In this document: positions 32,278-42,745 of the stretch, in pieces
Layout of the letters: the number at the start of each line of letters is the position of its first letter
Position numbering within the stretch: position 1 is the stretch's first letter
From: Reyranella sp.
Lineage (GTDB): Bacteria > Pseudomonadota > Alphaproteobacteria > Reyranellales > Reyranellaceae
Assembly: GCF_030651995.1 (NCBI RefSeq)
Contig: NZ_JAUSBN010000041.1
Coordinates: forward strand, 106,075-170,074
Direction of reading: 5' to 3'
Length of the DNA: 64,000 nucleotides
Made by a program: the position numbers and the translations under genes
The notes under the pieces: model-generated
Seen by the model: the letters and a program-made list of their open reading frames with translations, nothing else
Told to the model about the DNA's origin: nothing
Database searches by the model: none

Positions 32278-33529
32278 GCGCGCGCCCGTTGTCGAGCGCT
32301 GGCTCGCCTGGCGCTACCTCGCGACACGTCAGCGCGAGGGCTTCGTGTCCTTCATCGCGATGTTTTCGCTGATCGGTGTGGCCCTGGGCGTGGGGACCCT
32401 CATCGCCGTCCTCTCGGTGATGGGTGGCTTCCGCGAGCAGTTGCTGGGCCGGATCATCGGCATGAACGGCCATGTCGTGATCGCCGCCCGCGACGGGCTG
32501 CTGCAGGCGACGCCCGAGCTGCTGGCGAAGCTCAAGGACATCCCCGGCGTCGAGGCGGTGCGCCTCACCCTGGAGAGGCAGGTCCTGGTGACGGGCCACG
32601 GCCTGACGCGCGGCGCCCAGCTGCGCGGCGTGCGGCGGGAAGATCTCCTGAACCGGGAGATCGTGTCGAAGAACATCGTCTTCGGCGATCTGGCGGAGTT
32701 CGGCACCAAGCCCGGCCTGGTGATCGGCGAACGGCTGCGCCAGCAGATGCAGGTGAGGGTCGGCGAGCCGCTGACCGTGGTGACCCATCAGCTGAACGAG
32801 GGCGGCACGATCGCGCCGCGCTACAGCGACTACGAGATCCTCGCCACCTTCCTGAGCCGCCGCTACGAGTTCGACAGCACCCTCGTGTTCATCCCGTTGG
32901 CGGTGCTGCAGGAGGATCTCGAATACGGCAAGGAAACAGTGAGCTCGATCGACCTGTTCCTGAAGGACCCGCAGGCCGCGCCGCGCGTGGCGCAGGAGCT
33001 GCGCCGGTCGCTCGGCCGGGAGGATCTCCGCGTATCACACTGGCTGGGTCTGAATGCGCGCTTCGTCGGCGCCCTGCAGGTCGAGCGCGTGATGATGTTC
33101 ATCATCCTGACGCTGATCGTCGTGGTGGCCGCCATGAACGTGGTCGCGAGCTTCACCATGCTGGTGCGCGTGAAGCGGGGCAGCATCGCCATCCTGCGGA
33201 CCATGGGCGCCAGCCCCGGCACGATCGTACGCGCCTTCTTCATGTCGGCCGCAGCGGTCGGCGTCGCCGGCACGGCGATCGGAGCGGCGCTGGGCCTGTT
33301 GCTCTGCGCCAACATGCCAGCGATCGGTCGCGCTCTGGCGTACGTCACCGGCGGTACCGGAACGGCGGGGGCCGAAGTCGACTTCATCACCTCGATGCCC
33401 GTGCGGGTGGATCCGGTCGAGGTGGCTTTCATCATCGCCGTCGCGATCGTGCTCTCGCTCGTCGCCGCGGCCTATCCGGCGTGGCGCGCCACCCGGGTCG
33501 AACCGGTCGAAGGATTGCGACATGAGTGA
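32270..33529 (+). CDS. Lipoprotein-releasing system transmembrane protein, LolC/LolE family (second copy)
   Basis: A 419-residue paralogue of the preceding gene with the same layout: [24 protein letters not shown] at the start, a large periplasmic domain and three C-terminal helices ([17 protein letters not shown], ending [10 protein letters not shown]). Start is GTG at 32270, overlapping the stop of the first copy. With the first copy and lolD downstream it would complete a heteromeric LolCDE complex. Which copy corresponds to E. coli LolC and which to LolE cannot be settled by eye; many alphaproteobacteria have only one such gene. Confidence 0.9.
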   Translation: MSERAPVVERWLAWRYLATRQREGFVSFIAMFSLIGVALGVGTLIAVLSVMGGFREQLLGRIIGMNGHVVIAARDGLLQATPELLAKLKDIPGVEAVRLTLERQVLVTGHGLTRGAQLRGVRREDLLNREIVSKNIVFGDLAEFGTKPGLVIGERLRQQMQVRVGEPLTVVTHQLNEGGTIAPRYSDYEILATFLSRRYEFDSTLVFIPLAVLQEDLEYGKETVSSIDLFLKDPQAAPRVAQELRRSLGREDLRVSHWLGLNARFVGALQVERVMMFIILTLIVVVAAMNVVASFTMLVRVKRGSIAILRTMGASPGTIVRAFFMSAAAVGVAGTAIGAALGLLLCANMPAIGRALAYVTGGTGTAGAEVDFITSMPVRVDPVEVAFIIAVAIVLSLVAAAYPAWRATRVEPVEGLRHE

Positions 33530-34205
33530 CACCGCCAAGCCGCTTTCGCTGCAGGGCATCCGCCGCACCTTCGTCCAGGGCGACCGTCGGCTCGACGTGC
33601 TGCGCGGCGTTTCGGTCGACCTGCACCCCGGCGAGATCGTGGCCATGGTCGGTCAGTCGGGCAGCGGCAAGTCGACCCTCCTGCACATCGCGGGCCTTCT
33701 CGAAAGGCCAGATGAGGGGGAGGTCGTGGTCGACGGCAAGCCCACGGTCCGGATGGCCGACAAGGATCGCACGGGCCTGCGTCGCAATTTCCTCGGCTTC
33801 GTCTATCAGTACCATCACCTGCTGCCGGAATTCTCAGCCGTCGAGAACGTGATGCTGCCGCAGATGCTGAACGGTGTCGTGCGCGGGGCAGCACGCAAGC
33901 GGGCGGCCGATCTCCTCGGCCTGGTCGGGCTCGGCGACCGGCTCGACCACCGTCCGGGGCGCCTGTCGGGCGGCGAGCAGCAGCGGGTGGCGATCGCGCG
34001 GGCCGTTGCCAACGCCCCGCACGTCCTGCTGGCCGACGAGCCGACCGGCAATCTCGATTCCACGACGGCCGAAACGGTGTTCCAGCAGTTGCTGGCGCTG
34101 GTTCGCGAGACCGGCATGGCGGCCCTGGTCGCCACCCACAATCCCGAGCTGGCGGCCCGCATGGATCGCACGGTTCGGCTGAAAGATGGCGTGCTCGATG
34201 CCTGA
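33522..34205 (+). CDS. lolD: Lipoprotein-releasing system ATP-binding protein
   Basis: A 227-residue ABC ATPase that powers lipoprotein release. Walker A is GQSGSGKST, the signature is [14 protein letters not shown], Walker B is [13 protein letters not shown], and the H-loop is VATHN. Its ATG overlaps the preceding stop by 8 bp, so the three lol genes are translationally linked. Confidence 0.96.
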   Translation: MSDTAKPLSLQGIRRTFVQGDRRLDVLRGVSVDLHPGEIVAMVGQSGSGKSTLLHIAGLLERPDEGEVVVDGKPTVRMADKDRTGLRRNFLGFVYQYHHLLPEFSAVENVMLPQMLNGVVRGAARKRAADLLGLVGLGDRLDHRPGRLSGGEQQRVAIARAVANAPHVLLADEPTGNLDSTTAETVFQQLLALVRETGMAALVATHNPELAARMDRTVRLKDGVLDA

Positions 34206-34236
34206 CAGTCCACAGGCCTCGGCGCGATGATGGCCC

Positions 34237-37200
34237 GTGGCCATCGCTGATTTCATCCATCTGAAAGTTCGTTCCGCCTATTCGCTCACCGAAGGCGCGA
34301 ACAAGGTCGACAAGGTCGTCTCGCTGGCCAAGGAGGCGGAGATGCCGGCGGTCGCCGTCACCGACCGCAACAACCTGTTCGGCGCGCTCGAATTCTCGCA
34401 ATACGCCTCCAAGGGCGGCATCCAGCCGATCGTGGGCTGCGACCTGGGGATCCGGCGCGAGGAGGAGGGAGGCATCGCCACCGCGAGCAAGGTCCTGGCC
34501 ATCGATTGGTTGACCCTGCTTGTGCAAAGCGAGCAGGGCTATCTCAACCTGATGCGGCTGGTGAGCCGCGCCCATCTCGACTTCAAGGTCGGCTCGGTCG
34601 CGGCGCTGCCTCTGGTGGACCTCGAAGGCTCGACCGAGGGGCTCATCGCCCTGACCGGCAGTGTAGGCAGCGGCGTCGGCCGCTTGCTGGCCGCCGGCCA
34701 GACGCCGGCGGCGGCCCATATGCTCGACCGCCTGCAGGGTCTGTTCGAGGGCCGGCTCTATCTCGAACTGCAACGCCATGGCGAAGATCTGGAGCGCCGG
34801 ATCGAAGGGCCGCTGGTCGATCTCGCCTACGAACGAAACCTGCCGCTGGTCGCGACCAACGACGTGCACTTCCCGAAGAAGTCGATGTACGAGGCTCACG
34901 ACGTGCTGCTCTGCATCGAGCAGGGCGCGCATATCGACGATCCCAACCGTCGGCGCCTGACGCCGGAGCACTATTTCAAGTCGGCAGCCGAGATGCGCAG
35001 CCTGTTCTCGGACATTCCCGAGGCCTGCGACAACACCCTGGTGATCGCCCGGCGCTGCGCCTACATGCCGGCGCCGCGCAAACCCATCCTGCCGCGCTAC
35101 ACCAAGCTTCAGGGCCGCACCGAGGGCGAGGCGCTGCGCGACCTCGCGAAGACCGGGCTCGAGGAGTTGAAGACGCTCGGCCGTCTGGCCGTGGATATCA
35201 CGTATGAGCGCTACACCGACCGTCTGACCTACGAACTCGACATGATCGAGAAGATGGGGTTCGCCGGCTACTTCCTGATCGTGGCCGACTTCATCCAATG
35301 GGCAAAGGACCATGACGTGCCGGTGGGGCCGGGCCGCGGTTCGGGCGCCGGCTCGCTGGTCGCGTGGTCGCTCAAGATCACCGATCTCGATCCGCTGCGC
35401 TGGGGCCTGCTGTTCGAGCGATTCCTCAATCCCGAGCGCGTGTCGATGCCCGACTTCGACATCGACTTCTGCCAGGACAAGCGCGACCGCGTGATCCGCT
35501 ACGTGCGCGACGAATACGGCCACGACAGGGTCGCCGCGATCATCACCTTCGGCAAGCTGCAGGCCCGGGCCGTGCTGCGCGACGTCGGCCGCGTGCTGGG
35601 CATGCCCTACGGGCAGGTCGACCGTATCTGCAAGCTGGTGCCCAACAATCCGGCCAATCCGGTGACCCTGGCCAAGGCGCTGCAGACCGAGGAGCTGCTC
35701 AAGGAGCAGTACAACGCCGACGAGGAGATCAAGCGCCTGATCGACCTCGCGCTGCAGCTCGAGGGTCTGTTCCGCAACGCTTCAACCCATGCTGCCGGCG
35801 TCGTGATCGGCGACCGGCCGCTCGACCAGCTGGTGCCGCTGTTCCGCGATACCGACAGCAAGGAATCGCTGCCGGCCACCCAGTTCAACATGAAGTGGGT
35901 CGAAACGGCCGGGCTTGTGAAGTTCGACTTCCTCGGCCTCAAGACGCTCACGGTGATCGAGAAGGCCTGGGATTTCATCGGGCGCGACCAGATCGACATC
36001 GCGAAGCTGCCGCTCGACAACCGGAAAACCTTCGAGCTCCTCTGCCGCGGCGACGGTTCGGGCGTGTTCCAGCTCGAAGGCAACGGCATGCGCGACGTGC
36101 TGCGCAAGATGAAGCCCGACCGCTTCGAGGACATCATCGCCGTGGTGGCGCTCTATCGGCCGGGCCCGATGGAGAACATCCCGAGCTACATCAAGCGCAA
36201 GCATGGCGAGGAGGAGCCGGACTACCTGCATCCGCTGCTGGAAGGGATCCTGAAGGAGACCTACGGCATCATGATCTACCAGGAGCAGGTCATGCAGATC
36301 GCGCAGGTGCTGAGCGGCTACACGCTCGGCGGCGCCGACCTGCTGCGCCGCGCCATGGGCAAGAAGATCCAGGCCGAGATGGATGCCCAGCGGGCGAGCT
36401 TCGTCGAGGGCGCGGAGAAGAACGGCGTCAAGAAGGACAAGGCGTCGTCGATCTTCGACCAGGTCGACAAGTTCGCAGGCTACGGCTTCAACAAGAGCCA
36501 CGCCGCCGCCTATGCGCTGGTCTGCTACCAGACGGCCTATTTGAAGGCCAACCATCCGGTCGAGTTCTTCGCCGCCACGATGACCCTCGACATGGGCAAC
36601 GTGGAGAAGCTCAACGGCTACCGCCGCGACCTCGACAAGATCGGCGTCGAGCTGCTTCCGCCCGACGTGAACAGGTCGACGGCCGAGTTTACCGTCGAGA
36701 AGACCGAAGACGGCCGGAAGGCGATCCGCTACGCGCTGGCCGCCATCAAGGGCGTTGGCAAGGAGGCGATGAACCGTCTCGTCGAGGAGCGCGACGAGAA
36801 GGGGCCGTTCAAGGACCTGTTCGACTTCGCCGAGCGTCTCGACCAGCGCGTGCTGAACAAGCGCCTGCTGGAGAGCCTGGTGAAGGCGGGGGCCTTCGAC
36901 TCGCTGAACAGGAACCGGGCACAGACCTTCGCCACCGTCGAAGCGCTCACCCGCCATTCTCAGGCGACGCACGAATCGCGCGGCAGCAACCAGAACAATC
37001 TGTTCGGCGACGACACCGCCCAGCGCCGTCCGCAACTGCCCAAGGTGCCGGACTGGGCGCCGATGGAGCGGCTGCAGAACGAATTCGCGGCCATAGGCTT
37101 CTATCTCTCGTCGCACCCGCTGGCCTCCTATGAACGCAGCCTGCAGCGGCTCGGGGTCAGTCGCGCGGCCGACCTGCCGGCCTTGCTGGCGCGGGGCACG

Positions 37201-37686
37201 CCCGGGCGGATCAAGCTCGCCGGTACGGTCATCGACCGGATGGAGCGCACCTCCGCAAAGGGCAACCGCTTCGCCTTCCTGCAGTGCTCGGATCAGTCCG
37301 GCGCCTTCGAATGCGTCATGTTCAGCGAACTGCTGAGTTCCAAGCGCAACCTCCTCGAGGCGGGCCAGGCGATCCTGATCTCGGTCGACGGCCGCCTCGA
37401 TGGCGAGCAGGTGAAGCTGACCGCGCAGTCGGTGGAGAAGCTCGAGGATGCGGTCGCGAACTCCGCGGCGGGTCTGCGCATCGTGATCTCCGATCCCGTG
37501 GCCCTCGACGCCCTGCGCAAGGCGCTCGAGGGCAAGCGCGGGCGCGGGCGGGTCACGCTGGTGGTGCCCCTGGAAAAGGAGGAGTCGGAGGCCGAAGTCA
37601 CCTTGCCCGGCACCTATTCCATCGCCGGCGGCCTGCGCGACACGATCGGAAGTCTGCCGGGGATCGCCCAGGTCGAGGAAATTTGA
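34237..37686 (+). CDS. dnaE: DNA polymerase III alpha subunit
   Basis: An 1149-residue replicative polymerase subunit. The N-terminal PHP domain begins FIHLKVRSAYSLTEGANK with AVTDRNNLFGALEF. The polymerase active site has GPGRGSGAGSLVAW and the catalytic aspartates in PDFDIDFCQDKR. The finger region has MGKKIQAEMDAQR and GYGFNKSHAAAYA. The C-terminal OB fold (IKLAGTVIDRMERTSAKGNRFAFLQCSDQSG in part) is also present. The start is GTG at 34237, since no in-frame ATG lies close upstream. It follows lolD by 31 bp, a linkage seen in other alphaproteobacteria. Confidence 0.98.
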   Translation: MAIADFIHLKVRSAYSLTEGANKVDKVVSLAKEAEMPAVAVTDRNNLFGALEFSQYASKGGIQPIVGCDLGIRREEEGGIATASKVLAIDWLTLLVQSEQGYLNLMRLVSRAHLDFKVGSVAALPLVDLEGSTEGLIALTGSVGSGVGRLLAAGQTPAAAHMLDRLQGLFEGRLYLELQRHGEDLERRIEGPLVDLAYERNLPLVATNDVHFPKKSMYEAHDVLLCIEQGAHIDDPNRRRLTPEHYFKSAAEMRSLFSDIPEACDNTLVIARRCAYMPAPRKPILPRYTKLQGRTEGEALRDLAKTGLEELKTLGRLAVDITYERYTDRLTYELDMIEKMGFAGYFLIVADFIQWAKDHDVPVGPGRGSGAGSLVAWSLKITDLDPLRWGLLFERFLNPERVSMPDFDIDFCQDKRDRVIRYVRDEYGHDRVAAIITFGKLQARAVLRDVGRVLGMPYGQVDRICKLVPNNPANPVTLAKALQTEELLKEQYNADEEIKRLIDLALQLEGLFRNASTHAAGVVIGDRPLDQLVPLFRDTDSKESLPATQFNMKWVETAGLVKFDFLGLKTLTVIEKAWDFIGRDQIDIAKLPLDNRKTFELLCRGDGSGVFQLEGNGMRDVLRKMKPDRFEDIIAVVALYRPGPMENIPSYIKRKHGEEEPDYLHPLLEGILKETYGIMIYQEQVMQIAQVLSGYTLGGADLLRRAMGKKIQAEMDAQRASFVEGAEKNGVKKDKASSIFDQVDKFAGYGFNKSHAAAYALVCYQTAYLKANHPVEFFAATMTLDMGNVEKLNGYRRDLDKIGVELLPPDVNRSTAEFTVEKTEDGRKAIRYALAAIKGVGKEAMNRLVEERDEKGPFKDLFDFAERLDQRVLNKRLLESLVKAGAFDSLNRNRAQTFATVEALTRHSQATHESRGSNQNNLFGDDTAQRRPQLPKVPDWAPMERLQNEFAAIGFYLSSHPLASYERSLQRLGVSRAADLPALLARGTPGRIKLAGTVIDRMERTSAKGNRFAFLQCSDQSGAFECVMFSELLSSKRNLLEAGQAILISVDGRLDGEQVKLTAQSVEKLEDAVANSAAGLRIVISDPVALDALRKALEGKRGRGRVTLVVPLEKEESEAEVTLPGTYSIAGGLRDTIGSLPGIAQVEEI

Positions 37687-37715
37687 GCCTGCAGCCCGGC
37701 CTCTTCGAAAGCGAG

Positions 37716-38699
37716 ATGGCGGCGCCGAGGCGGCATGCCGCGGCGGCGGGCGATGTCAGGCCCGCAAGGGACTCGCCTCTGCTGGAGGCACCGCTTCTCC
37801 CGCTGGATATCCGGCTCGGCACCTCCTCCTGGTTCTTCCCCGGTTGGCGAGGCCTGGTCTACGAAGGCGTCCATCCGCAGGCGACGCTCAGCCGCAAGGG
37901 GCTGGCGGCCTATGCCCAGATCCCGCTGCTGCGGACCGTCAGCCTCGACCGAACCTTCTACGCGCCGATCTCGGCCGTCGACTATGCGCGCTACGCCAGT
38001 CAGGTGCCGGAGCATTTCAGCTTCGTCGTGAAGGCGCCGGCGATCGTCTGCGATGCCGTGATGCGCGACGAGGAGGGCAGGGGCAAGGTGCCGAATCCTC
38101 ACTTCCTCGACGCCGCGATCGCTACCCGGGAATTCGTTCTGCCCTGTCTAGAGGGGCTCAAGGCCAAAGCGGGCCCGCTGGTCTTCCAGGTTTCGCCTCT
38201 GCCGCGCAGCCTCGTCGAGGACGCTTCGCTGTTCATCGAGCGGCTGGAGGCATTCTTCGCGGCTCTGCCCCGTGAACTGGGCACGCATCGCCCAATTTAC
38301 GCGCTGGAACTGCGGAATCCCGAGTTGCTGACGCCGCGCCTGATGCGCATGCTGGCCAGGGCCGAGGTCCGCTATTGCGTCGGCCTGCACGACCGGATGC
38401 CGGAGGTCGAGCGGCAGGAAGCGGCGCTCAGGGCGCTAGACGGTGAGGAGCCGGGGCCGCTCGTGGTGCGCTGGAACCTGCACCGTGGCTTCCTCTACCA
38501 GGCCGCAAAGCAGCGCTACGAACCGTTCGACAGGCTCGTGGACCAGGATGGCGAGACCCGGCGGGCCCTGGCGCGGATGGCAGCCACGGCCTTCAGGGCG
38601 GGCCGGAAGGTCTGGATTACCGCCAACAACAAGGCCGAGGGCAGTGCGCCCCTCTCGGTCCTCGAACTGGCCCGGGAAATAGCCAGTCAAATCGGCTAA
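37716..38699 (+). CDS. DUF72 family protein
   Basis: A 327-residue member of the DUF72 (YecE-like) TIM-barrel family. The hallmark start of the domain, RLGTSSWFFPGWRGLVYEG, is near residue 35, followed by RTFYAPISAVDYARYASQVPEHFSFVVKAP in part, and NLHRGFLYQ near the end. Its biochemical function is unknown. The frame is open upstream through dnaE; I chose the ATG at 37716, while a TTG at 37683 overlapping the dnaE stop would add 11 residues. It is probably co-transcribed with dnaE. Confidence 0.85.
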   Translation: MAAPRRHAAAAGDVRPARDSPLLEAPLLPLDIRLGTSSWFFPGWRGLVYEGVHPQATLSRKGLAAYAQIPLLRTVSLDRTFYAPISAVDYARYASQVPEHFSFVVKAPAIVCDAVMRDEEGRGKVPNPHFLDAAIATREFVLPCLEGLKAKAGPLVFQVSPLPRSLVEDASLFIERLEAFFAALPRELGTHRPIYALELRNPELLTPRLMRMLARAEVRYCVGLHDRMPEVERQEAALRALDGEEPGPLVVRWNLHRGFLYQAAKQRYEPFDRLVDQDGETRRALARMAATAFRAGRKVWITANNKAEGSAPLSVLELAREIASQIG

Positions 38700-38719
38700 G
38701 GCCTTGATTTCATTGGCAC

Positions 38720-38748
38720 TTGCATTTTTGGCGGCAAACCACTAGAAA
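38720..38748 (+). promoter_or_regulatory. Putative sigma-70 promoter of rpsB-tsf
   Basis: TTGCAT (38720-38725), exactly 17 nt, then TAGAAA (38743-38748), in the only AT-richer stretch between the DUF72 gene and rpsB. This leaves a leader of about 110 nt before rpsB. Confidence 0.45.
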
Positions 38749-38808
38749 CGCGCCACTTCGCACGCGGGTTTGCGGTCGACGGGGAGACATCCCGCCGCTC
38801 GCTCCGGT

Positions 38809-38825
38809 GTTCCCATTCCGGGAAC
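38809..38825 (+). other. Stem-loop in the rpsB leader
   Basis: GTTCCC (38809-38814) pairs with GGGAAC (38820-38825) around ATTCC, 37 nt before the rpsB start. In other bacteria S2 represses its own operon through the leader; this hairpin is a candidate part of such a site, but no known motif is recognised. Confidence 0.3.
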
Positions 38826-38862
38826 GACGCCCGCGGAGGCTCAACCGGAAAAGGAGAACGGC

Positions 38863-39651
38863 ATGACCATGCCGACATTCACGATGCGCCAGCTGCTGGA
38901 AGCCGGCGTCCACTTCGGCCATCACACGCGCCGCTGGAACCCCAAGATGAAGCCGTACCTGTTCGGGGTGCGCAACGGGGTCCATATCATCGACCTCACC
39001 AAGACCGTGCCGCTGCTGGAGCAGGCGCTGCGTCAGGTTCGCGACGTCGTCGCGAGCGGCGGCCGCGTCCTGTTCGTCGGCACCAAGCCGGCAGCCGCCG
39101 AGCGCGTCGCCGACGCGGCCAAGCGCTGCGGCCAGTACTACGTGAACCACCGCTGGCTGGGCGGCATGATCACGAACTGGAACACGATCTCGGCGTCCAT
39201 CAAGCGGCTGCGCGAGCTGGACGAGCGCCTGAAGGGCGACGTCGTCGGCCTCACCAAGAAGGAGCAGCTCGACCTGACGCGCGAGCGCGACAAGCTCGAG
39301 CGCTCGCTGGGCGGCATCAAGGAAATGGGCGGCACGCCCGACATGCTGTTCATCATCGACACCAACAAGGAGTCGATCGCGGTCCTCGAAGCCCGCAAGC
39401 GTGGCATTCCGATCGTCGCGGTGGTCGACAGCAATTCCGATCCCGACGGCATCGACTTCCCGATCCCGGGCAATGACGACGCGATCCGCGCCGTGTCGCT
39501 CTACTGCGACCTGCTTTCGAGTTCGGTGCTCGACGGCATCCGCGCCGAAATCGCCGCCACGGGCGGTGACGTCGGCGAGCTCGCCGAGCAGCCGGCCGAG
39601 GAAATTCCCGCCGTCGAGGCCCCGGCGGCCGAAGCGGCACCGGCCGAGTAG
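38863..39651 (+). CDS. rpsB: 30S ribosomal protein S2
   Basis: A 262-residue S2 protein, which joins the small subunit late and is needed for S1 binding. It begins [29 protein letters not shown] in part, with the later signature [32 protein letters not shown] in part. The C-terminal tail is an Ala/Glu-rich extension ([17 protein letters not shown]), common in alphaproteobacteria. A perfect AAGGAG lies six bases before the ATG at 38863. It heads the rpsB-tsf-pyrH-frr series. Confidence 0.98.
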   Translation: MTMPTFTMRQLLEAGVHFGHHTRRWNPKMKPYLFGVRNGVHIIDLTKTVPLLEQALRQVRDVVASGGRVLFVGTKPAAAERVADAAKRCGQYYVNHRWLGGMITNWNTISASIKRLRELDERLKGDVVGLTKKEQLDLTRERDKLERSLGGIKEMGGTPDMLFIIDTNKESIAVLEARKRGIPIVAVVDSNSDPDGIDFPIPGNDDAIRAVSLYCDLLSSSVLDGIRAEIAATGGDVGELAEQPAEEIPAVEAPAAEAAPAE

Positions 39652-39681
39652 TCCGGTCCCTTCATCGAAGAGAAACAGACG

Positions 39682-39703
39682 GGGCCGGTCGTAAGACCGG
39701 CCC
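39682..39703 (+). terminator. Terminator-like hairpin between rpsB and tsf
   Basis: GGGCCGGTC (39682-39690) pairs perfectly with GACCGGCCC (39695-39703) around GTAA, followed by TTGTTGC. With such a weak T tail it probably attenuates rather than ends transcription, letting S2 and EF-Ts be made in different amounts. Confidence 0.6.
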
Positions 39704-39727
39704 TTGTTGCACTAAACGGAGCAAGAC

Positions 39728-40654
39728 ATGGCTGAGATCACTGCATCGCTCGTCAAGGAACTGCGCGAGAAGACCGGCGCAGGCATGATGGATTGCAAGA
39801 AGGCGCTGGGGGAGACGGCGGGCGACGTCGAGAAGGCGGTCGACTGGCTGCGCACCAAGGGCCTGTCGGCGGCCTCGAAGAAGGCCGGCCGCGTCGCCGC
39901 TGAAGGCCTCGTCGGCGTGGCGGCCGATGGCACCCGCGGTGCTGTCGTCGAGGTCAATGCCGAGACCGACTTCGTCGGCCGCAACGACCACTTCCAGAAG
40001 TTCGTCGCCGCGGCGACCAAGCTCGCGCTCGAGAATGGCGGCGACCTCGCCAAGGTCGCAGCGGCGCCGTTTCCCGGCACCGGCCGTGACGTGCAGGGCG
40101 AACTCACCAACCTGATTGCGACGATCGGCGAGAACATGAGCCTGCGCCGCGCCGCCTCGCTGTCGGTGTCCGACGGCGTGGTCGTGGCCTACACCCACAA
40201 TGCCGTCGCGCCGGACCTCGGCAAGATCGGCGTGCTGGTGGCCCTCGAGTCGACCGGCGACAAGGCCAAGCTGGGCGCTCTCGCCAAGCAGCTTGCGATG
40301 CATGTGGCCGCGACCAACCCGCAGTCGTTGACGGTTGCCGACCTCGACCAGGCAGCGATCGAGCGCGAGCGTGCGGTGCTCGCCGAGAAGGCCGGCCAGC
40401 AGGGCAAGACGCCTGAGATCGTCGCCAAGATGGTCGAGGGCGGGCTGCGCAAGTTCCATCAGGAAGTCGTGCTTCTCGAGCAGGCCTTCGTCATGGATGG
40501 CAAGACCAAGGTCTCGAAGGTCGTCGAGGACGCGGGCAAGCAGGTCGGCGGGCCGGTCAGGCTCGTGGGCTTCCTGCGCTTCGCGCTGGGCGAGGGCATC
40601 GAGAAGAAATCTGAGGATTTCGCAGCCGAAGTGGCTGCCCAGCTCAAGAAGTAG
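39728..40654 (+). CDS. tsf: Elongation factor Ts
   Basis: A 308-residue nucleotide-exchange factor for EF-Tu. The N-terminal UBA-like domain is [24 protein letters not shown] in part. Next comes the TDFV motif region ([14 protein letters not shown]) that inserts into EF-Tu, then the dimerisation core. Length is normal. Confidence 0.98.
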   Translation: MAEITASLVKELREKTGAGMMDCKKALGETAGDVEKAVDWLRTKGLSAASKKAGRVAAEGLVGVAADGTRGAVVEVNAETDFVGRNDHFQKFVAAATKLALENGGDLAKVAAAPFPGTGRDVQGELTNLIATIGENMSLRRAASLSVSDGVVVAYTHNAVAPDLGKIGVLVALESTGDKAKLGALAKQLAMHVAATNPQSLTVADLDQAAIERERAVLAEKAGQQGKTPEIVAKMVEGGLRKFHQEVVLLEQAFVMDGKTKVSKVVEDAGKQVGGPVRLVGFLRFALGEGIEKKSEDFAAEVAAQLKK

Positions 40655-40671
40655 TAGTAGAAACGACCGGG

Positions 40672-40692
40672 GCGCAGACATGTTGTCTGCGC
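40672..40692 (+). other. Hairpin in the tsf-pyrH spacer
   Basis: GCGCAGACA (40672-40680) pairs perfectly with TGTCTGCGC (40684-40692) around TGT. No T run follows, so it is more likely a processing or attenuation element than a full terminator. Confidence 0.4.
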
Positions 40693-40722
40693 GCCCAAGA
40701 CAAACGTAATCAGAGGCATCTG

Positions 40723-41448
40723 ATGCCGTCGGCTCCCCAATTTCGCCGTGTCCTTCTCAAGCTCTCAGGCGAGGGGCTCATGGGGAATCGGGAGTACGGC
40801 CTGGACCCCGACATGGTCACCATGGTCGCACAGGAAGTGAAGGCCGTGCACGACATGGGCGTGCAGGTCTGCCTGGTGATCGGCGGCGGCAACATCTTCC
40901 GCGGCGTGTCGGCGGCGGCTTCCGGCATGGACCGCTCCAGCGGCGACTACATGGGCATGCTGGCGACCGTCATCAATTCTCTGGCAATGCAGAGCGCGCT
41001 GGAGCAGCAGGGGCTGCAGACCCGCGTCCAGTCGGCGATCCCGATGACGACGGTGTGCGAACCCTATATCCGCCGCCGCGCCGCGCGCCACATGGAGAAG
41101 GGACGCGTCGTGATCTTCGCGGCGGGCACCGGCAACCCATTCTTCACGACCGACACGGCCGCCGCCCTTCGCGCGGCCGAGATGGGCGTCGACGCGCTGC
41201 TCAAGGGCACCCAGGTCGACGGCGTCTATTCCGCCGATCCGCGCAAGGACAAGAATGCCCAGCGCTACGACACGCTCGGCTATCTGGAGGTGCTGTCCCG
41301 CGACCTGCAGGTAATGGACGCTTCGGCGATCTCGCTTGCGCGCGAGAACCGCATCCCCATCATCGTCTTCGACATCCACAAGCCCGGCGCCTTCGCGGCG
41401 ACGATGCGGGGCGAGGGCACCTTCACGATCATCAAGGACGAGGCCTGA
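40723..41448 (+). CDS. pyrH: Uridylate kinase (UMP kinase)
   Basis: A 241-residue hexameric amino-acid-kinase-fold enzyme that converts UMP to UDP. The N-terminal [14 protein letters not shown], the glycine-rich [10 protein letters not shown], the [18 protein letters not shown] signature and the C-terminal [10 protein letters not shown] are all present. It lies 2 bp before frr. Confidence 0.98.
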   Translation: MPSAPQFRRVLLKLSGEGLMGNREYGLDPDMVTMVAQEVKAVHDMGVQVCLVIGGGNIFRGVSAAASGMDRSSGDYMGMLATVINSLAMQSALEQQGLQTRVQSAIPMTTVCEPYIRRRAARHMEKGRVVIFAAGTGNPFFTTDTAAALRAAEMGVDALLKGTQVDGVYSADPRKDKNAQRYDTLGYLEVLSRDLQVMDASAISLARENRIPIIVFDIHKPGAFAATMRGEGTFTIIKDEA

Positions 41449-41450
41449 AC

Positions 41451-42005
41451 ATGTCTGCCGATCTCAACGAGCTCGAGAAGCGCATGCACGGCGCGATGGA
41501 TGCGCTGAAGAAGGAATTCGGCGGCCTGAGGACCGGACGGGCCTCGGTCAACCTCCTCGACCCGGTGATGGTCGAAGCCTATGGCCAGCGCATGCCGCTC
41601 AACCAGGTCGGAACGGTCAGCGCACCGGAGCCGCGGCTTCTGACCGTCAGCGTCTGGGACAAGGGCCTGGTGACGCCGACCGCCAAGGCGATCCGCGAGG
41701 CGGGCCTCGGGCTCAACCCGTCGCCGGACGGCCAGATGATCCGCATCCCGATTCCGGAGCTGACGACGGAGCGGCGCAACGAACTCGCCAAGCTGGCCCA
41801 CAAGTATGCCGAGCAGGGCAAGGTGGCGGTCCGGAACATCCGCCGTGACGGCATGGAGGCACTCAAGAAGGCCGAGAAGGACCGCAAGATCTCGGAAGAC
41901 GAGCACCGGCAGAAGGCCGACGAGGTGCAGAAGCTCACCGACCGTTACGTCAAGCTGGTCGACGAGGCGCTGGTGCACAAGGAAAAAGAGATCAAGACGG
42001 TCTGA
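41451..42005 (+). CDS. frr: Ribosome recycling factor
   Basis: A 184-residue factor (family length ~185) that splits post-termination ribosomes with EF-G. Conserved parts are [44 protein letters not shown] in part and [19 protein letters not shown]. The stop overlaps the uppS ATG by one base. Confidence 0.98.
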   Translation: MSADLNELEKRMHGAMDALKKEFGGLRTGRASVNLLDPVMVEAYGQRMPLNQVGTVSAPEPRLLTVSVWDKGLVTPTAKAIREAGLGLNPSPDGQMIRIPIPELTTERRNELAKLAHKYAEQGKVAVRNIRRDGMEALKKAEKDRKISEDEHRQKADEVQKLTDRYVKLVDEALVHKEKEIKTV

Positions 42006-42745
42006 TGTCCACTGCGCCGCTGCCCGCCAACCCCGACTCAGGGTCGGGACCTCAGCACGTCGCCATCATCATGGATGGAAACGGGCGATGGGCGAAGGCG
42101 CGTGGCCTGCCGAGGGTCGCGGGACATCGCCGGGGCGCCGATGCGGTGCGGCGTGTCGTTCGCGGCGCCGGCGAGCTGGGCATACCCGTCCTGACGCTCT
42201 TTGCCTTCTCGACGGAGAACTGGACGCGCCCCGCCGACGAAGTGGCCGACCTGATGGGGCTGTTGCGGCACTACCTGCGCAGCGAGCTCGACGAGCTGCG
42301 CAAGAACGGGGCGCGGCTCCGGGTCATCGGCAATCGTGAAGGCCTTGCGGCCGACATCGTGCGCGACATCGCCGACGCCGAGGACATGACGGCGGGAAAC
42401 GCGCGTATCGACGTCAACATCTGCATCAACTACGGCTCGCGCGACGAGATCCTGCGCGCGACGCGCCGCCTGGCGCAGCGGGTCGCGGCGGGAGAGATCA
42501 GCGCCGACGGCATCGACCAGAAGAGCTTCGAGCGCGAACTCCTGACGGCGGGCCTGCCTGATCCCGACCTTCTCATCCGGACCAGTGGCGAGCAGAGGAT
42601 CAGCAATTTCCTGCTCTGGCAGTGCGCCTACTCGGAGCTGGTTTTCGTCGACACGCTGTGGCCGGACTTCGGCAAGGAACACCTGGAACAGGCCATTGTG
42701 GAGTTCCGTAGGCGTGAGCGGCGTTATGGCGGCCTCGGAAGGTAA
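42005..42745 (+). CDS. uppS: Undecaprenyl diphosphate synthase
   Basis: A 246-residue cis-prenyltransferase that makes the C55 carrier lipid for peptidoglycan and other envelope glycans. The active site HVAIIMDGNGRWAKARGLPR has the catalytic Asp24. FAFSTENWTRP and DLLIRTSGEQRISNFLLWQ follow. It overlaps frr by one base and cdsA by 20 bp. Confidence 0.98.
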   Translation: MSTAPLPANPDSGSGPQHVAIIMDGNGRWAKARGLPRVAGHRRGADAVRRVVRGAGELGIPVLTLFAFSTENWTRPADEVADLMGLLRHYLRSELDELRKNGARLRVIGNREGLAADIVRDIADAEDMTAGNARIDVNICINYGSRDEILRATRRLAQRVAAGEISADGIDQKSFERELLTAGLPDPDLLIRTSGEQRISNFLLWQCAYSELVFVDTLWPDFGKEHLEQAIVEFRRRERRYGGLGR

